Positions 1 to 7,532 of a stretch of 8,143 nt of DNA are shown here, piece by piece (the first letter of the stretch is position 1; every line of letters starts with the position of its first letter). The stretch is from positions 1 through 8,143 of the forward strand of contig JAKAFQ010000169.1 in assembly GCA_021817875.1 (NCBI GenBank), read 5' to 3'. Position numbers and translations under genes: made by a program. This DNA is from Pseudomonadota bacterium (lineage in GTDB: Bacteria > Pseudomonadota > Gammaproteobacteria > Steroidobacterales > Steroidobacteraceae). The notes under the pieces were generated by a model. The model did not search any database, was not told the DNA's origin, and saw only the letters and a list, made by a program, of their open reading frames with translations.

Positions 1-119
1 GCGCCGCCGAGGCGATCGGCCTTCTCCACCAGCACGACCTTGCGGCCGACGGAAGCGGCGCCGTGCGCCGCGGCGAGCCCGGTCGGCCCGCCGCCGACGA
101 CGAGAATGGTGTCGTTCAT
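1..119 (-). CDS. HdrA-like FAD-binding subunit (sHdrA type), N-terminal part only
   Basis: This is the first 39 codons of a gene that runs off the left edge. The protein begins MNDTILVVGGGPTGLAAAHG, a Rossmann dinucleotide-binding loop (GGGPTG at residues 9-14). About twenty residues further on comes LVEKADRLGG, the acidic strand end and second glycine pair that bind FAD in HdrA and related flavoproteins. HdrA-type subunits pass electrons between the HdrB/HdrC iron-sulfur proteins and other partners through FAD. The ATG lies 9 nt after the hdrB-like stop codon, with no strong ribosome-binding site between them, so it probably shares that transcript. The fragment alone would fit many FAD oxidoreductases. 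The sHdrA call rests on the preceding tusA-hdrC-hdrB order. Confidence 0.75.
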   Translation of the reverse strand, partial: MNDTILVVGGGPTGLAAAHGAASVGRKVVLVEKADRLGG

Positions 120-128
120 GTCCGTGTG

Positions 129-1454
129 CTAGGCGGCTGCCGCGAGCTCTGGGTTGTAGAGGTACTCGATCTTGCCGGCCTTGACCTCCTTCAGGTACTC
201 CTCGAAGCGCTTCTTCGATTCGCTCCAGGAGACGCCCATCTTCTCGACCACGTCCTCGCAGGGGCTCGCGTGCCACTGCAGCTGCACGATCTTGAAGGGG
301 TCGGCGCCGCAGGCGAGGGCGGCGAACTGGATGTCGGCCATGATCGGCATGGTGTAGGCCTGCTCGTGCGCGCGGCCGATCCACTGGTTCTTGTCCATGG
401 TGGTCACGCAGCCGGTGTCGATGCCGAGCATCACATCGGCGTTCGCCTCCTCGCGCGCCACCCTGATCTTGCGGTCGATGGTGAACGAGCGCGTGAACTC
501 GCGCTCCGAGATGATGTGGCGGAAGCCGAAGCCGCAGCAGTCGTACCAGGTCGAGTAGTCGATCACCTGCGCGCCGAGCGCGGCCGCGATCCCGGTGCCG
601 GTGGCGGCGCGGTTGCCGTCGAGCACCTCGGGGTCATAGATCGCGTCCTCGTGCACCATCTTCGAGTAGTGGCAGGCCATGTGCACCGTGACGCGCATGT
701 GCGAGACGTCGTATTTCTGCAGCCGCGTCGCGATGTCGCGGCGCATCACGTGCACCCACTCCGAGTAGTGCACGATCTCCTCCGGGATCACGAGCTTGCC
801 GTCCACGAGCCGCCCGAGCTTGCCGAGGATCTTCTTCACCCGCTCGCGCAGGCTGGCGTTTTCGATGAGGTACTTGCGGATCTCCTTGTAGTTGCCGAAG
901 GAGGTGCCGCAATGCACCAGCGGGTAGAAGTGACCGGGCTGGTGGCCCAGGCGCTTGCCCGAGACGTAGGCCTGGTGGAAGTTTCTGAGGAACACCGCGG
1001 CGAGCGACTCGACGTTGCCGATTCCGGAGCCGTGATAGTTCCACGCGGTGCACGAGGTCTGATCGGTCTCGTCGAGGTAATCCCGGCCCGCCTGCATGCC
1101 GAGCTGGTTCATGGTCCACATGAGCGAGGTCGGGTAGCCCGGGATGTTGCCGCACTGGCCGCAGCTCTTGTGGTGCCAGAGCTGCGTGGTCGGGATCTTC
1201 TTGTCCCAGCCGAACAGCGTCTTCACCATGCACGGCTGGTGCGCGTCGCCGATGCGGTGGACGATGATCTCGCCCTCCTTTTCCAGCTCCCACATGTGCT
1301 CGCGCACGTCCTCCATGCGCTCGCCGAGGTCCACCTCGCGCCGGTCGACGCGCTTCTTGACCCACTCGGTGGCCTTCTCGGCGTCGGCCGCCGAGAGGTT
1401 CGTCGGCTGGAAGAACGCGCCGTGCCCTGCGATGCCGCCTGTGGTTTCGCTCAT
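129..1454 (-). CDS. HdrB-like CCG-domain subunit of sulfur-oxidising Hdr-like complex (sHdrB type)
   Basis: A 441-residue soluble protein, related to the catalytic HdrB subunit of heterodisulfide reductase, which holds unusual iron-sulfur clusters in cysteine-rich CCG domains. The N-terminal half has C98-x2-C101, C135 and C182-G, a divergent first CCG domain. The C-terminal half has C261, the paired C306-C307-G and C349. In the canonical second domain C349 would begin a CxxC, but here the fourth position is Thr352. The protein is longer than a typical methanogen HdrB of roughly 300 residues. The start is well fixed: ATG overlaps the hdrC stop in ATGA and is preceded by an AAGGAGG ribosome-binding site. 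With TusA, HdrC and HdrA next to it, it is best read as part of the sHdr complex that oxidises protein-bound sulfane sulfur in the cytoplasm. Whether it is the B1 or B2 paralogue is not certain; the order C-B-A favours B1. Confidence 0.85.
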   Translation of the reverse strand: MSETTGGIAGHGAFFQPTNLSAADAEKATEWVKKRVDRREVDLGERMEDVREHMWELEKEGEIIVHRIGDAHQPCMVKTLFGWDKKIPTTQLWHHKSCGQCGNIPGYPTSLMWTMNQLGMQAGRDYLDETDQTSCTAWNYHGSGIGNVESLAAVFLRNFHQAYVSGKRLGHQPGHFYPLVHCGTSFGNYKEIRKYLIENASLRERVKKILGKLGRLVDGKLVIPEEIVHYSEWVHVMRRDIATRLQKYDVSHMRVTVHMACHYSKMVHEDAIYDPEVLDGNRAATGTGIAAALGAQVIDYSTWYDCCGFGFRHIISEREFTRSFTIDRKIRVAREEANADVMLGIDTGCVTTMDKNQWIGRAHEQAYTMPIMADIQFAALACGADPFKIVQLQWHASPCEDVVEKMGVSWSESKKRFEEYLKEVKAGKIEYLYNPELAAAA

Positions 1455-2143
1455 GATGCCTCCTTTTCTTCCTGTTCCTCGAGCCAGTCCTCGTACTCCT
1501 CGCGCTTCTCGTCGATGAAGTCCTCGATGACGTCGAAGAGGTTCTCGTCCATTGTCTCGAGCTGCTTGAGGACGCCGGTCTCTTCCCAGATCGTGTACAT
1601 CTCGACCGAGGTCTTGAGCGCGACTTCCCACGCGGTGTCGGTGGTTTGCAGCGTCTTCAGCGGGATCGCTTTTCTCAGCGTCTTCAGGTCGCCCTCGACC
1701 TTCTGGATGTTGGGACCCCAGTCGGGGAAGTGGTCCGGCTGGATCATGTCGGGGGAGAGCTGGTTGCCGGTGGTGATGAGCTTGAGCATCACGCGCCCGA
1801 ACGGGCGCAGCACGTCCTTCGCGGACTGGAAGCCGTGCTGGATCGCGACCTCGCGCATGATCGCCACCAGCCCGCCCGGGGAGTTCTTGAACGGGCAGCG
1901 CGCGGCGCAGGTCATGCATTGCGCGCAGGCCCAGATCTTTTCCTGCATCGCGTCGTAGATCTGCTCCACGTTCTCGGTCCAGAGCAGCTGGACGATCTCG
2001 CGCGGGCTGTAGTCGTAGAAATGCGCCGACGGGCAGGTGGCGGTGCAGATGCCGCAGTTCAGGCAGCCATTCAGCTCGTGCTCGTAACGGAAATCATTCC
2101 GGATGTCCTGGAAGATCTCCTCCATCTCGGCGTAGGTCGCCAT
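1451..2143 (-). CDS. HdrC-like [4Fe-4S] subunit of sulfur-oxidising Hdr-like complex (sHdrC type)
   Basis: A 230-residue iron-sulfur protein. Two complete cluster motifs are visible: C27-x2-C30-x2-C33-x3-C37-P and C73-x2-C76-x2-C79-x3-C83-P, the ferredoxin-like pair that defines HdrC. The rest is mostly helical in character and ends in a strongly acidic tail (about residues 205-230, rich in Glu and Asp). HdrC passes electrons between HdrB and the flavin of HdrA. I chose the ATG at 2143 because GGAGAGAGGAG lies just before it and because the upstream extension of the frame is a GC-rich stretch without family character. Its stop overlaps the hdrB start by 4 nt, so the two are probably translationally coupled. 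In a tusA-hdrC-hdrB-hdrA order it corresponds to sHdrC1, though the paralogue number is inferred. Confidence 0.87.
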   Translation of the reverse strand: MATYAEMEEIFQDIRNDFRYEHELNGCLNCGICTATCPSAHFYDYSPREIVQLLWTENVEQIYDAMQEKIWACAQCMTCAARCPFKNSPGGLVAIMREVAIQHGFQSAKDVLRPFGRVMLKLITTGNQLSPDMIQPDHFPDWGPNIQKVEGDLKTLRKAIPLKTLQTTDTAWEVALKTSVEMYTIWEETGVLKQLETMDENLFDVIEDFIDEKREEYEDWLEEQEEKEAS

Positions 2144-2169
2144 CGCTCCTCTCTCCTGGTCTGCGTCCC

Positions 2170-2184
2170 GGGCCGGCGCGGCCC
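2170..2184. repeat. GC-rich inverted repeat between tusA and hdrC
   Basis: GGGCCG-GCG-CGGCCC is a perfect 6-bp stem with a 3-nt loop in the 72-bp gap between the tusA stop and the hdrC start. It has no following T run, so it is not a standard terminator. An RNA hairpin here could stabilise one part of the transcript or slightly limit read-through. In DNA this rich in G and C it may also be chance. Confidence 0.25.
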
Positions 2185-2215
2185 CCACGTGGTACGACGG
2201 GTCGGCGGGGCGCTG

Positions 2216-2443
2216 CTACTTCTTCTTCATGAGGAAGGTGTACTCCTTGTTCGCCTCGGCGTGCGACAGGAGCTCGTTGCCGGTCTGCTTGGAAAACGCC
2301 TGGAAGTCCTTCACTGCGCCGGGATCGGTCGCGACGATCTTGAGCACCTGCCCGGATTGCAGCTCACCCAGCGCCTTCTTGGCGCGCAGGATCGGAAGCG
2401 GGCAATTGAGTCCGCGGGCGTCGAGTTCCTTGTCGAAGTTCAT
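2216..2443 (-). CDS. tusA: TusA family sulfur-carrier protein
   Basis: A 75-residue cytoplasmic protein with the TusA signature. An N-terminal strand leads into LDARGLNCPLPILRAKKAL, where Cys14 of the CPLP motif carries sulfur as a persulfide. The length and the hydrophobic C-terminal strand (EYTFLM) fit the family. In sulfur oxidisers with sHdr or Dsr pathways, TusA receives sulfane sulfur from rhodanese- or DsrE-type proteins and delivers it to the oxidising machinery. Here the hdrC-hdrB-hdrA genes follow directly, which points to the sHdr complex as the recipient. The start is supported by AAAGGA 6 nt upstream of the ATG. No dsrE or rhodanese gene lies in the window. A candidate operator and promoters lie in the 214 bp upstream, so tusA is probably the first gene of this transcript. 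Confidence 0.93.
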   Translation of the reverse strand: MNFDKELDARGLNCPLPILRAKKALGELQSGQVLKIVATDPGAVKDFQAFSKQTGNELLSHAEANKEYTFLMKKK

Positions 2444-2476
2444 CTGCTGTCCTTTGTGGCGTTGCAGGAAGAGCTC

Positions 2477-2482
2477 CTTATA
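2477..2482 (-). promoter_or_regulatory. Candidate extended -10 element upstream of tusA
   Basis: On the minus strand this reads TGG-TATAAG, matching the extended -10 pattern TGn-TATAAT at all but the last base. A -35 match at the right distance is poor. Transcription would start around 2470 and give a leader of about 27 nt before the tusA ATG. The evidence is consensus match only. Confidence 0.28.
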
Positions 2483-2561
2483 CCACCGCCCCTCGTGGCC
2501 GAATCGCCGCCTGCTCGCGAGACTCCCGGGCTCCGCGCCCTGCTCCTCCCGCGGGGCGCGA

Positions 2562-2581
2562 ATATTAGTATTCTTTAATAT
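2562..2581. promoter_or_regulatory. Candidate operator: perfect palindrome ATATTA-N8-TAATAT upstream of tusA-hdrCBA
   Basis: The arms ATATTA (2562-2567) and TAATAT (2576-2581) are exact reverse complements around an 8-bp spacer. They stand alone as an AT-rich patch in GC-rich DNA, 118 bp before the tusA start. ArsR-family repressors such as SqrR, BigR and sHdrR-type proteins control sulfur-oxidation genes and bind AT-rich inverted repeats of this general size. That a member of this family acts here is inference, since no regulator gene is in the window. The site overlaps a candidate -10 element at 2577-2582. Confidence 0.42.
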
Positions 2582-2604
2582 ACCAAAGCGCCTCCGCGCC
2601 GCAA
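2577..2604 (-). promoter_or_regulatory. Candidate promoter upstream of tusA (TTGCGG, 16 bp, TATATT)
   Basis: On the minus strand TTGCGG (2604-2599) and TATATT (2582-2577) are separated by 16 bp, a moderate sigma-70 match. The -10 lies inside the palindrome at 2562-2581, the position expected for repressor control. It would drive tusA and the hdr genes independently of the broken soe operon upstream. Confidence 0.33.
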
Positions 2605-2657
2605 GCTGCGCCGCAGCATCGCTGGGCTTGCAGCGCGCTGACCACGCGCTCGCCGGC

Positions 2658-2937
2658 TCACGAGATCGTCTGGCAGTACAAGTTTTGCGGGTGCCGGGCC
2701 TCGGCGAAGAAGTACCACCGCTCGGCCAGAAGCCCCGCATACTGACTGACAAAGCCGACGACGGCGCGTTCGACCCCCGCATGGCGGGCGAACGCCCCGA
2801 ACGCAAGCATGGGTATCACGAACGCCGCGCCGATGAAACCGAGCTTCAGCGCGCGCAGGCGCCCCCGCTCGACACCGTGAAAGAACTCCCGCGTGTTGAA
2901 GGAGCCGCCCATCGCTCCATGAGCGGTCTGCGCGATA
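2658..2937 (-). pseudogene. soeC: C-terminal remnant of DmsC/SoeC-type membrane anchor subunit
   Basis: About 92 codons survive, ending at the TGA at 2658. The sequence has [13 protein letters not shown], a hydrophobic segment (LGFIGAAFVIPMLAFGAF), a second membrane-like segment, and the C-terminal GLLAERWYFFAEARHPQNLY typical of DmsC-family anchors. These membrane proteins pass electrons between the quinone pool and the iron-sulfur subunit of molybdopterin enzymes. Full proteins have roughly 270-330 residues, so the N-terminal two thirds are gone. The 5' side joins tnpA in another frame, so no fusion protein forms. The only nearby ATG (2912) has a poorly spaced GGAG. Because a SoeA-like fragment lies on the other side of the transposon in the same orientation, SoeC of a sulfite dehydrogenase is the best reading. 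A polysulfide or DMSO reductase anchor is possible. Confidence 0.72.
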
Positions 2938-2942
2938 TCAGC
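2932..2942. other. Deletion junction between tnpA and soeC
   Basis: Reading the minus strand, tnpA codons for GRIGQALI continue to about 2937. The frame then loses transposase character, while the frame for [14 protein letters not shown], which leads into the SoeC C-terminus, takes over. No terminal inverted repeat is present at this point, so it is not a transposon end. The exact base is uncertain by a few nucleotides because GAT is compatible with both sides. Confidence 0.75.
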
Positions 2943-3949
2943 GCCTGGCCGATGCGCCCAAACAGCCGCACCTTGGCGTTGATCGCCTTGCCGGATGCCT
3001 GGAACTGCTGCTGATGCTTGTTCTTGGCGGCGTTGAACAGCTTGCCCAAGATGCGGTCGTGTAGGTCGATGATTTCGTCGGTGGCGGTGGCCATGCCCTC
3101 GATGGCGAGCGCCACCAGGGTGGCGTAGCGCCGCTGCGGCTCGAACTTGGCCGGCTCGGCGGGCGTCATCTGGCCGCCCTCGCGGGCGATCTTGAGCAGC
3201 CGGTTCTGGTGAACCAGCCGCTCGATGCCGGAGGGAAGGTCGAGTGCCTGCCACGCCTTGAGGCGTTCGATGTGTTCGAGCATGTGCCGCGAATTCGGCT
3301 TGGCCGGTGATTGGCGCAGCCAGGCCAGCCAGGTCGTCTTGCCGTTGTCCCTGCGCTTGAGCAGATCGTCGAGGCGGTGCCGGTGGGCGGCCGACAGCGG
3401 ATCGGCCAAGGCGTGGTAGATGCGCCGGTTGGCGCCGGTGATCGCCTCGGCGCAGACGCGCTCGACGACATCCAGCGCCGGAAGGATGATGTGCCGGTGG
3501 CGCAGCGCGTCGAGGACGCTGGCGGCCAGCACGATGCCCTTGTCCGTCTGCAAGGCCAGCTCGCTCGCTGCCTGTACCGACTGCCGGTAATGCGCCAGAC
3601 CGAACGGCTCCAGCCCCAGGTAGGCGCGCAGCTCAAGCAGATGCTCGCGCCGGGTTTCCTCGCGCTCGGCATACTGCGGCCAGCACGCCGGATCGGTGCG
3701 CAGTTGCCGCCCGATCCATTGCAGCAGGAACGCCGGCACGATGGCGTCTGGCAGCAGCCCCTGCCCCGGAAAGCGCAACGGGCACAACTGCACCGCGACC
3801 CCCAGCCGGTTCGCATCCCCGCGTCGCTGATGAATCAGTGACAGGTCGGCCTCGCTGAACGTGTGGTACCGAATCAAATCATCTTCGGTATCGGGTAACG
3901 CCAGCAGGCTTGCCCGTTCGGCGGCGGACAGAATGGAGCGTCGGGGCAT
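2937..3949 (-). pseudogene. tnpA: Tn3-family transposase TnpA, N-terminal third only
   Basis: The first about 338 codons match the N-terminal region of Tn21/Tn501 transposases: the start [19 protein letters not shown], the [17 protein letters not shown] segment, and [19 protein letters not shown] just before the break. Full-length proteins have close to 990 residues. The catalytic DDE domain lies in the missing C-terminal part, so no transposition activity is possible. After the junction the open frame runs on for 29 unrelated codons, antisense in meaning to soeC, and stops at 2846. The ATG is 2 nt after the stop of the upstream resolvase fragment, as in intact tnpR-tnpA pairs. The remaining part reads without internal stops. 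Confidence 0.92.
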
Positions 3950-3951
3950 GG

Positions 3952-4239
3952 TCAGCCGTCCGTTCTCAGGTATTGGTAGAGGGTTTCGCGGCTGATGCCG
4001 AACTCGCGGGCAAGCTTGGCTTTCTGCTCGCCGGCAGCAGCCCGCCGGCGCAGCTCGGCGACCCGCTCCGGCGACAGCAGGCCGAGGCTCCGGTGGCGCC
4101 AGCGCAATAGTGCTTCCGCCCCGGCGATCCGGCCGCTGCGAAGAACGACGATGGGCTGGTCGTGCAACTCAAGCTGCCGGCGTTCGACGGCTTGGGTCAG
4201 CTCCGCCGCAGTCCATCCATCCGGCCGGGAAGCGCTCAT
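3952..4239 (-). pseudogene. Chimeric ORF: EAL-domain (urf2) N-terminus fused to resolvase (TnpR) C-terminus
   Basis: A 95-codon frame made of two known parts. Residues 1 to about 54 match the start of the EAL-domain protein Urf2 of Tn501/Tn21 (MSASRPDGWTAAELTQAVER, then [10 protein letters not shown] including the EAL triplet at 42-44). From about residue 56 ([11 protein letters not shown]) it is the C-terminal helix-turn-helix of a Tn3-family resolvase, ending [18 protein letters not shown]. The rest of the EAL domain, the resolvase serine catalytic domain and the res site between the two genes have been lost. The fusion is in frame. The ATG overlaps the merE stop (ATGA), so it could be translated, but the EAL part lacks most catalytic residues and the resolvase part only has its DNA-binding end. 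A small DNA-binding product is conceivable but not shown. Confidence 0.83.
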
Positions 4240-4445
4240 GATCTTTCCCTGAACGCCCGCGACAGGGAAAGAAGGAACAAGCCGGTCAAACCGAGCGCCG
4301 CAATGACCCAATGCTCGCCGAGGAACGCGCCGGCGGTCGTACCGGCCAGCGCGACGGCGAGGATGGGCAGGTGGCATGGGCAGGTCAGCACAGCCAGTCC
4401 GCCCCACAGGTAACCGGTGATGGGCTTGCGCTCGGGGCCGCTCAT
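4236..4445 (-). CDS. merE: Mercury transporter MerE
   Basis: A 69-residue inner-membrane protein with two hydrophobic segments (about residues 11-38 and 46-62). It has the paired cysteines Cys22 and Cys24 in LTCPCHLPILA, followed by AGTTAGAFLGEHW, which is diagnostic for MerE of Tn21/Tn501. MerE is an accessory broad-range transporter of mercury compounds into the cytoplasm. It is slightly shorter than the 78-residue Tn501 protein, mainly at the N-terminus. The ATG overlaps the merD stop by 2 nt. The reading frame is intact, unlike its neighbours on both sides, which suggests that it can still be made if the transcript reaches it. Confidence 0.92.
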   Translation of the reverse strand: MSGPERKPITGYLWGGLAVLTCPCHLPILAVALAGTTAGAFLGEHWVIAALGLTGLFLLSLSRAFRERS

Positions 4446-4804
4446 GGCAACGCCCCGTCCTGCCGGGCAACCTCGGCCCGCAGCGCGCTCAACTGCGCCT
4501 ACAGGCCCGAGAGCGCCCGTTGCCGTTCGACGAGTCGTCGCAACTCGGCCAACCAAGCCACCGCTTCACCGGCATCCGCGGCGTCCAGCGCCCGGCACAG
4601 CCGGGTCAGCAGGTCCAGGCCGACCCCCGCCTAGAAGGCGGCCCGCACGAAGCACAGCCGTTGCAAGGCATCCGCATCGAACACGCCATGGCCGCCGGCA
4701 GTCCGCTCAGCCGGGCGCAACAATCCGCGCAGCAGGTAGTCGCGCACGACGTGCACGCTCACGCCGGCATCCTGGGCCAGACGCGACACCGTGTAGGCGT
4801 TCAT
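4442..4804 (-). pseudogene. merD: merD, co-regulator of the mer operon, with two in-frame amber codons
   Basis: The frame from the ATG at 4804 begins [20 protein letters not shown], the MerR-type helix-turn-helix of MerD. It keeps family character over 120 codons up to the TGA at 4444-4442, matching the 121-residue Tn501 protein. Two TAG codons break it: codon 58 (4633-4631), where RAAF is normally followed by Glu, and codon 102 (4501-4499), also a usual Glu position. Both fit GAG to TAG changes. There are no frameshifts or other stops, so the decay looks recent. A strong AAGGAGGTG ribosome-binding site precedes the start. Translation would yield a 57-residue DNA-binding fragment. MerD normally competes with activated MerR at the mer operator to switch the operon off after mercury is gone. 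Confidence 0.9.
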
Positions 4805-4821
4805 CGAACACCTCCTTTTCC

Positions 4822-6802
<1,981 letters not shown>

Positions 6803-6815
6803 GGCAATTCTCCTT

Positions 6816-7166
6816 TCAGTAGAAAAGCGGCAGGACGTAGGGGAAAGCGAGGGCAACCAGGACCAGGGCGGCCACAATCCAGAAGATGACCTTGTAGGCT
6901 GTTCGCACATGGGGCACGGCACACACGTCGCCAGGCTTGCAGGCATGGGCAGGTCGGAAGATGCTGCGCCAGGCGAAGAACAGCGCGACGAGTGCTGCGC
7001 CGATGAAGATCGGCCGGTACGGCTCCAGCACGGCCAGGGTGCCGATCCACGCGCCCGAAAAGCCGAGCGCGACCAGGACGAGGGGACCGAGGCAGCAGGC
7101 CGAGGCGAGGACGGCCGCGACGCCGCCGGTCGCCAGTGCGCCGCGACCGTTCTTGGGTTCCGACAT
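6816..7166 (-). CDS. merT: Mercuric ion transporter MerT
   Basis: A 116-residue inner-membrane protein with three hydrophobic segments (about residues 14-36, 46-66 and 89-112). The first carries the vicinal Cys24-Cys25 pair (ASACCLGPL), which takes Hg(II) from MerP. The cytoplasmic loop carries Cys76 and Cys82 (HACKPGDVC), which pass it on to MerA. Length and cysteine positions equal those of Tn501 MerT. It is the first gene of the mer operon and starts about 30 nt downstream of the predicted transcription start, with GGAAGAAG as ribosome-binding site. The frame is intact. Confidence 0.97.
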   Translation of the reverse strand: MSEPKNGRGALATGGVAAVLASACCLGPLVLVALGFSGAWIGTLAVLEPYRPIFIGAALVALFFAWRSIFRPAHACKPGDVCAVPHVRTAYKVIFWIVAALVLVALAFPYVLPLFY

Positions 7167-7202
7167 GAGGGTTCTTCTTCCGGGACTTCGCTTGATGCTG
7201 TG

Positions 7203-7233
7203 ACGTTACTCCCGTAGTCAACTACGGAGTCAA
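7203..7233 (-). promoter_or_regulatory. mer promoter (PT) with 19-bp spacer
   Basis: On the minus strand the -35 is TTGACT (7233-7228) and the -10 is TAACGT (7208-7203), with exactly 19 bp between them. The overlong spacer is the hallmark of MerR-regulated promoters: RNA polymerase can bind, but it initiates well only when Hg-MerR untwists the DNA. Sequence and layout match the Tn501/Tn21 promoter closely, so the site is preserved even though the local merR is broken. Confidence 0.9.
7212..7227. promoter_or_regulatory. MerR operator dyad
   Basis: CCGTAG-TCAA-CTACGG is a perfect 6-bp inverted repeat with a 4-bp centre, lying inside the promoter spacer between the -35 and -10. This is where MerR dimers, and MerD, bind in Tn501/Tn21-type operons. 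On the plus strand it lies just before the merR start, so it would also serve merR autoregulation. Confidence 0.9.
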
Positions 7234-7238
7234 GCATG

Positions 7239-7500
7239 ATGGAGAACGATTTAGAGAACCTAACCATCGGGGCGGCGCCTGGGGTTCAGCCTGGACGAAG
7301 TCGGCCAGCTTCTGAAACTGGAGGACGGCACCCATTGCAGCGAGGCGGCCGAACTGGCTGCTCACCGGCTGGCCGATGTGCGCGCACGCATGGCAGACCT
7401 CACGCGGATGGAAGAGGCGCTGTCGAAGCTGGTGAGCGAGTGCAACGCGCACCACGGCAATGTTCCTGCCCCGTTGATTGCAGCCTTGCACTGCTGCTAA
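7239..7500 (+). pseudogene. merR: merR regulator, internally deleted and frameshifted
   Basis: The 5' part encodes [11 protein letters not shown], the MerR N-terminus, with two adjacent ATG codons (7236 and 7239; the second fits the family). After 7271 the family sequence jumps to [21 protein letters not shown] in the +1 frame and continues to the TAA at 7498-7500. Compared with the 144-residue Tn501 protein, about residues 12-61 are missing, a net loss of about 146 nt. This removes the whole helix-turn-helix and shifts the frame, so neither DNA binding nor an intact dimer and metal domain can result. Of the three mercury ligands, Cys82 and Cys117 are recognisable, while the Cys126 position is Ala (NVPAPLI in place of NVSCPLI). 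Translation from the native start would run out of frame to about 7559. Confidence 0.9.
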
Positions 7501-7532
7501 GGGCGCTTGCAGCCCTTAACGTACGATTTTTT
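7498..7532 (+). terminator. Weak candidate terminator hairpin at the merR 3' end
   Basis: TAAGGGC-GCTTGCA-GCCCTTA (7498-7518) is a perfect 7-bp stem with a 7-nt loop that includes the merR stop codon and runs into the inner end of the transposon repeat. A run of six T follows at 7527-7532, eight bases after the stem. That is farther than in a good intrinsic terminator, so function is uncertain. Confidence 0.3.

Larger units (their letters stand above)
2444..2657 (-). other. Intergenic region between the soeC remnant and tusA
   Basis: These 214 bp contain no supported gene. They hold a short AT-rich island (about 2561-2583) in otherwise GC-rich DNA, with a perfect palindrome and two candidate minus-strand promoters listed separately, and the tusA ribosome-binding site near 2450. 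No T-run terminator for the soe genes could be recognised. Confidence 0.6.

Noticed and set aside
63..1958. A 631-codon open frame on the plus strand across the hdrB/hdrC genes
   Set aside because: It is antisense to two genes with clear cysteine motifs, ribosome-binding sites and an ATGA overlap. Its composition (many His, Arg, Val, Leu) is typical of the antisense frame of GC-rich genes.
2444..2806. N-terminal extension of tusA upstream of its ATG
   Set aside because: The extra residues are Arg/Pro/Ser rich and overlap the soeC tail and the intergenic palindrome. The AAAGGA site and the family length support the ATG at 2443.
2930..2945. Adjacent deletion made by the transposon's own replicative transposition
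   Set aside because: Such deletions end exactly at a terminal repeat. Here the break lies inside tnpA and no repeat is present.
4442..4804. UAG read as an amino acid in merD
   Set aside because: TAG ends hdrB (131-129) and tusA (2218-2216) in the same window, so a genome-wide reassignment is very unlikely.
7239..7500. A functional short MerR-like protein from an internal start
   Set aside because: The surviving in-frame part lacks the whole DNA-binding domain and one mercury ligand, and no good internal start with a ribosome-binding site was seen.
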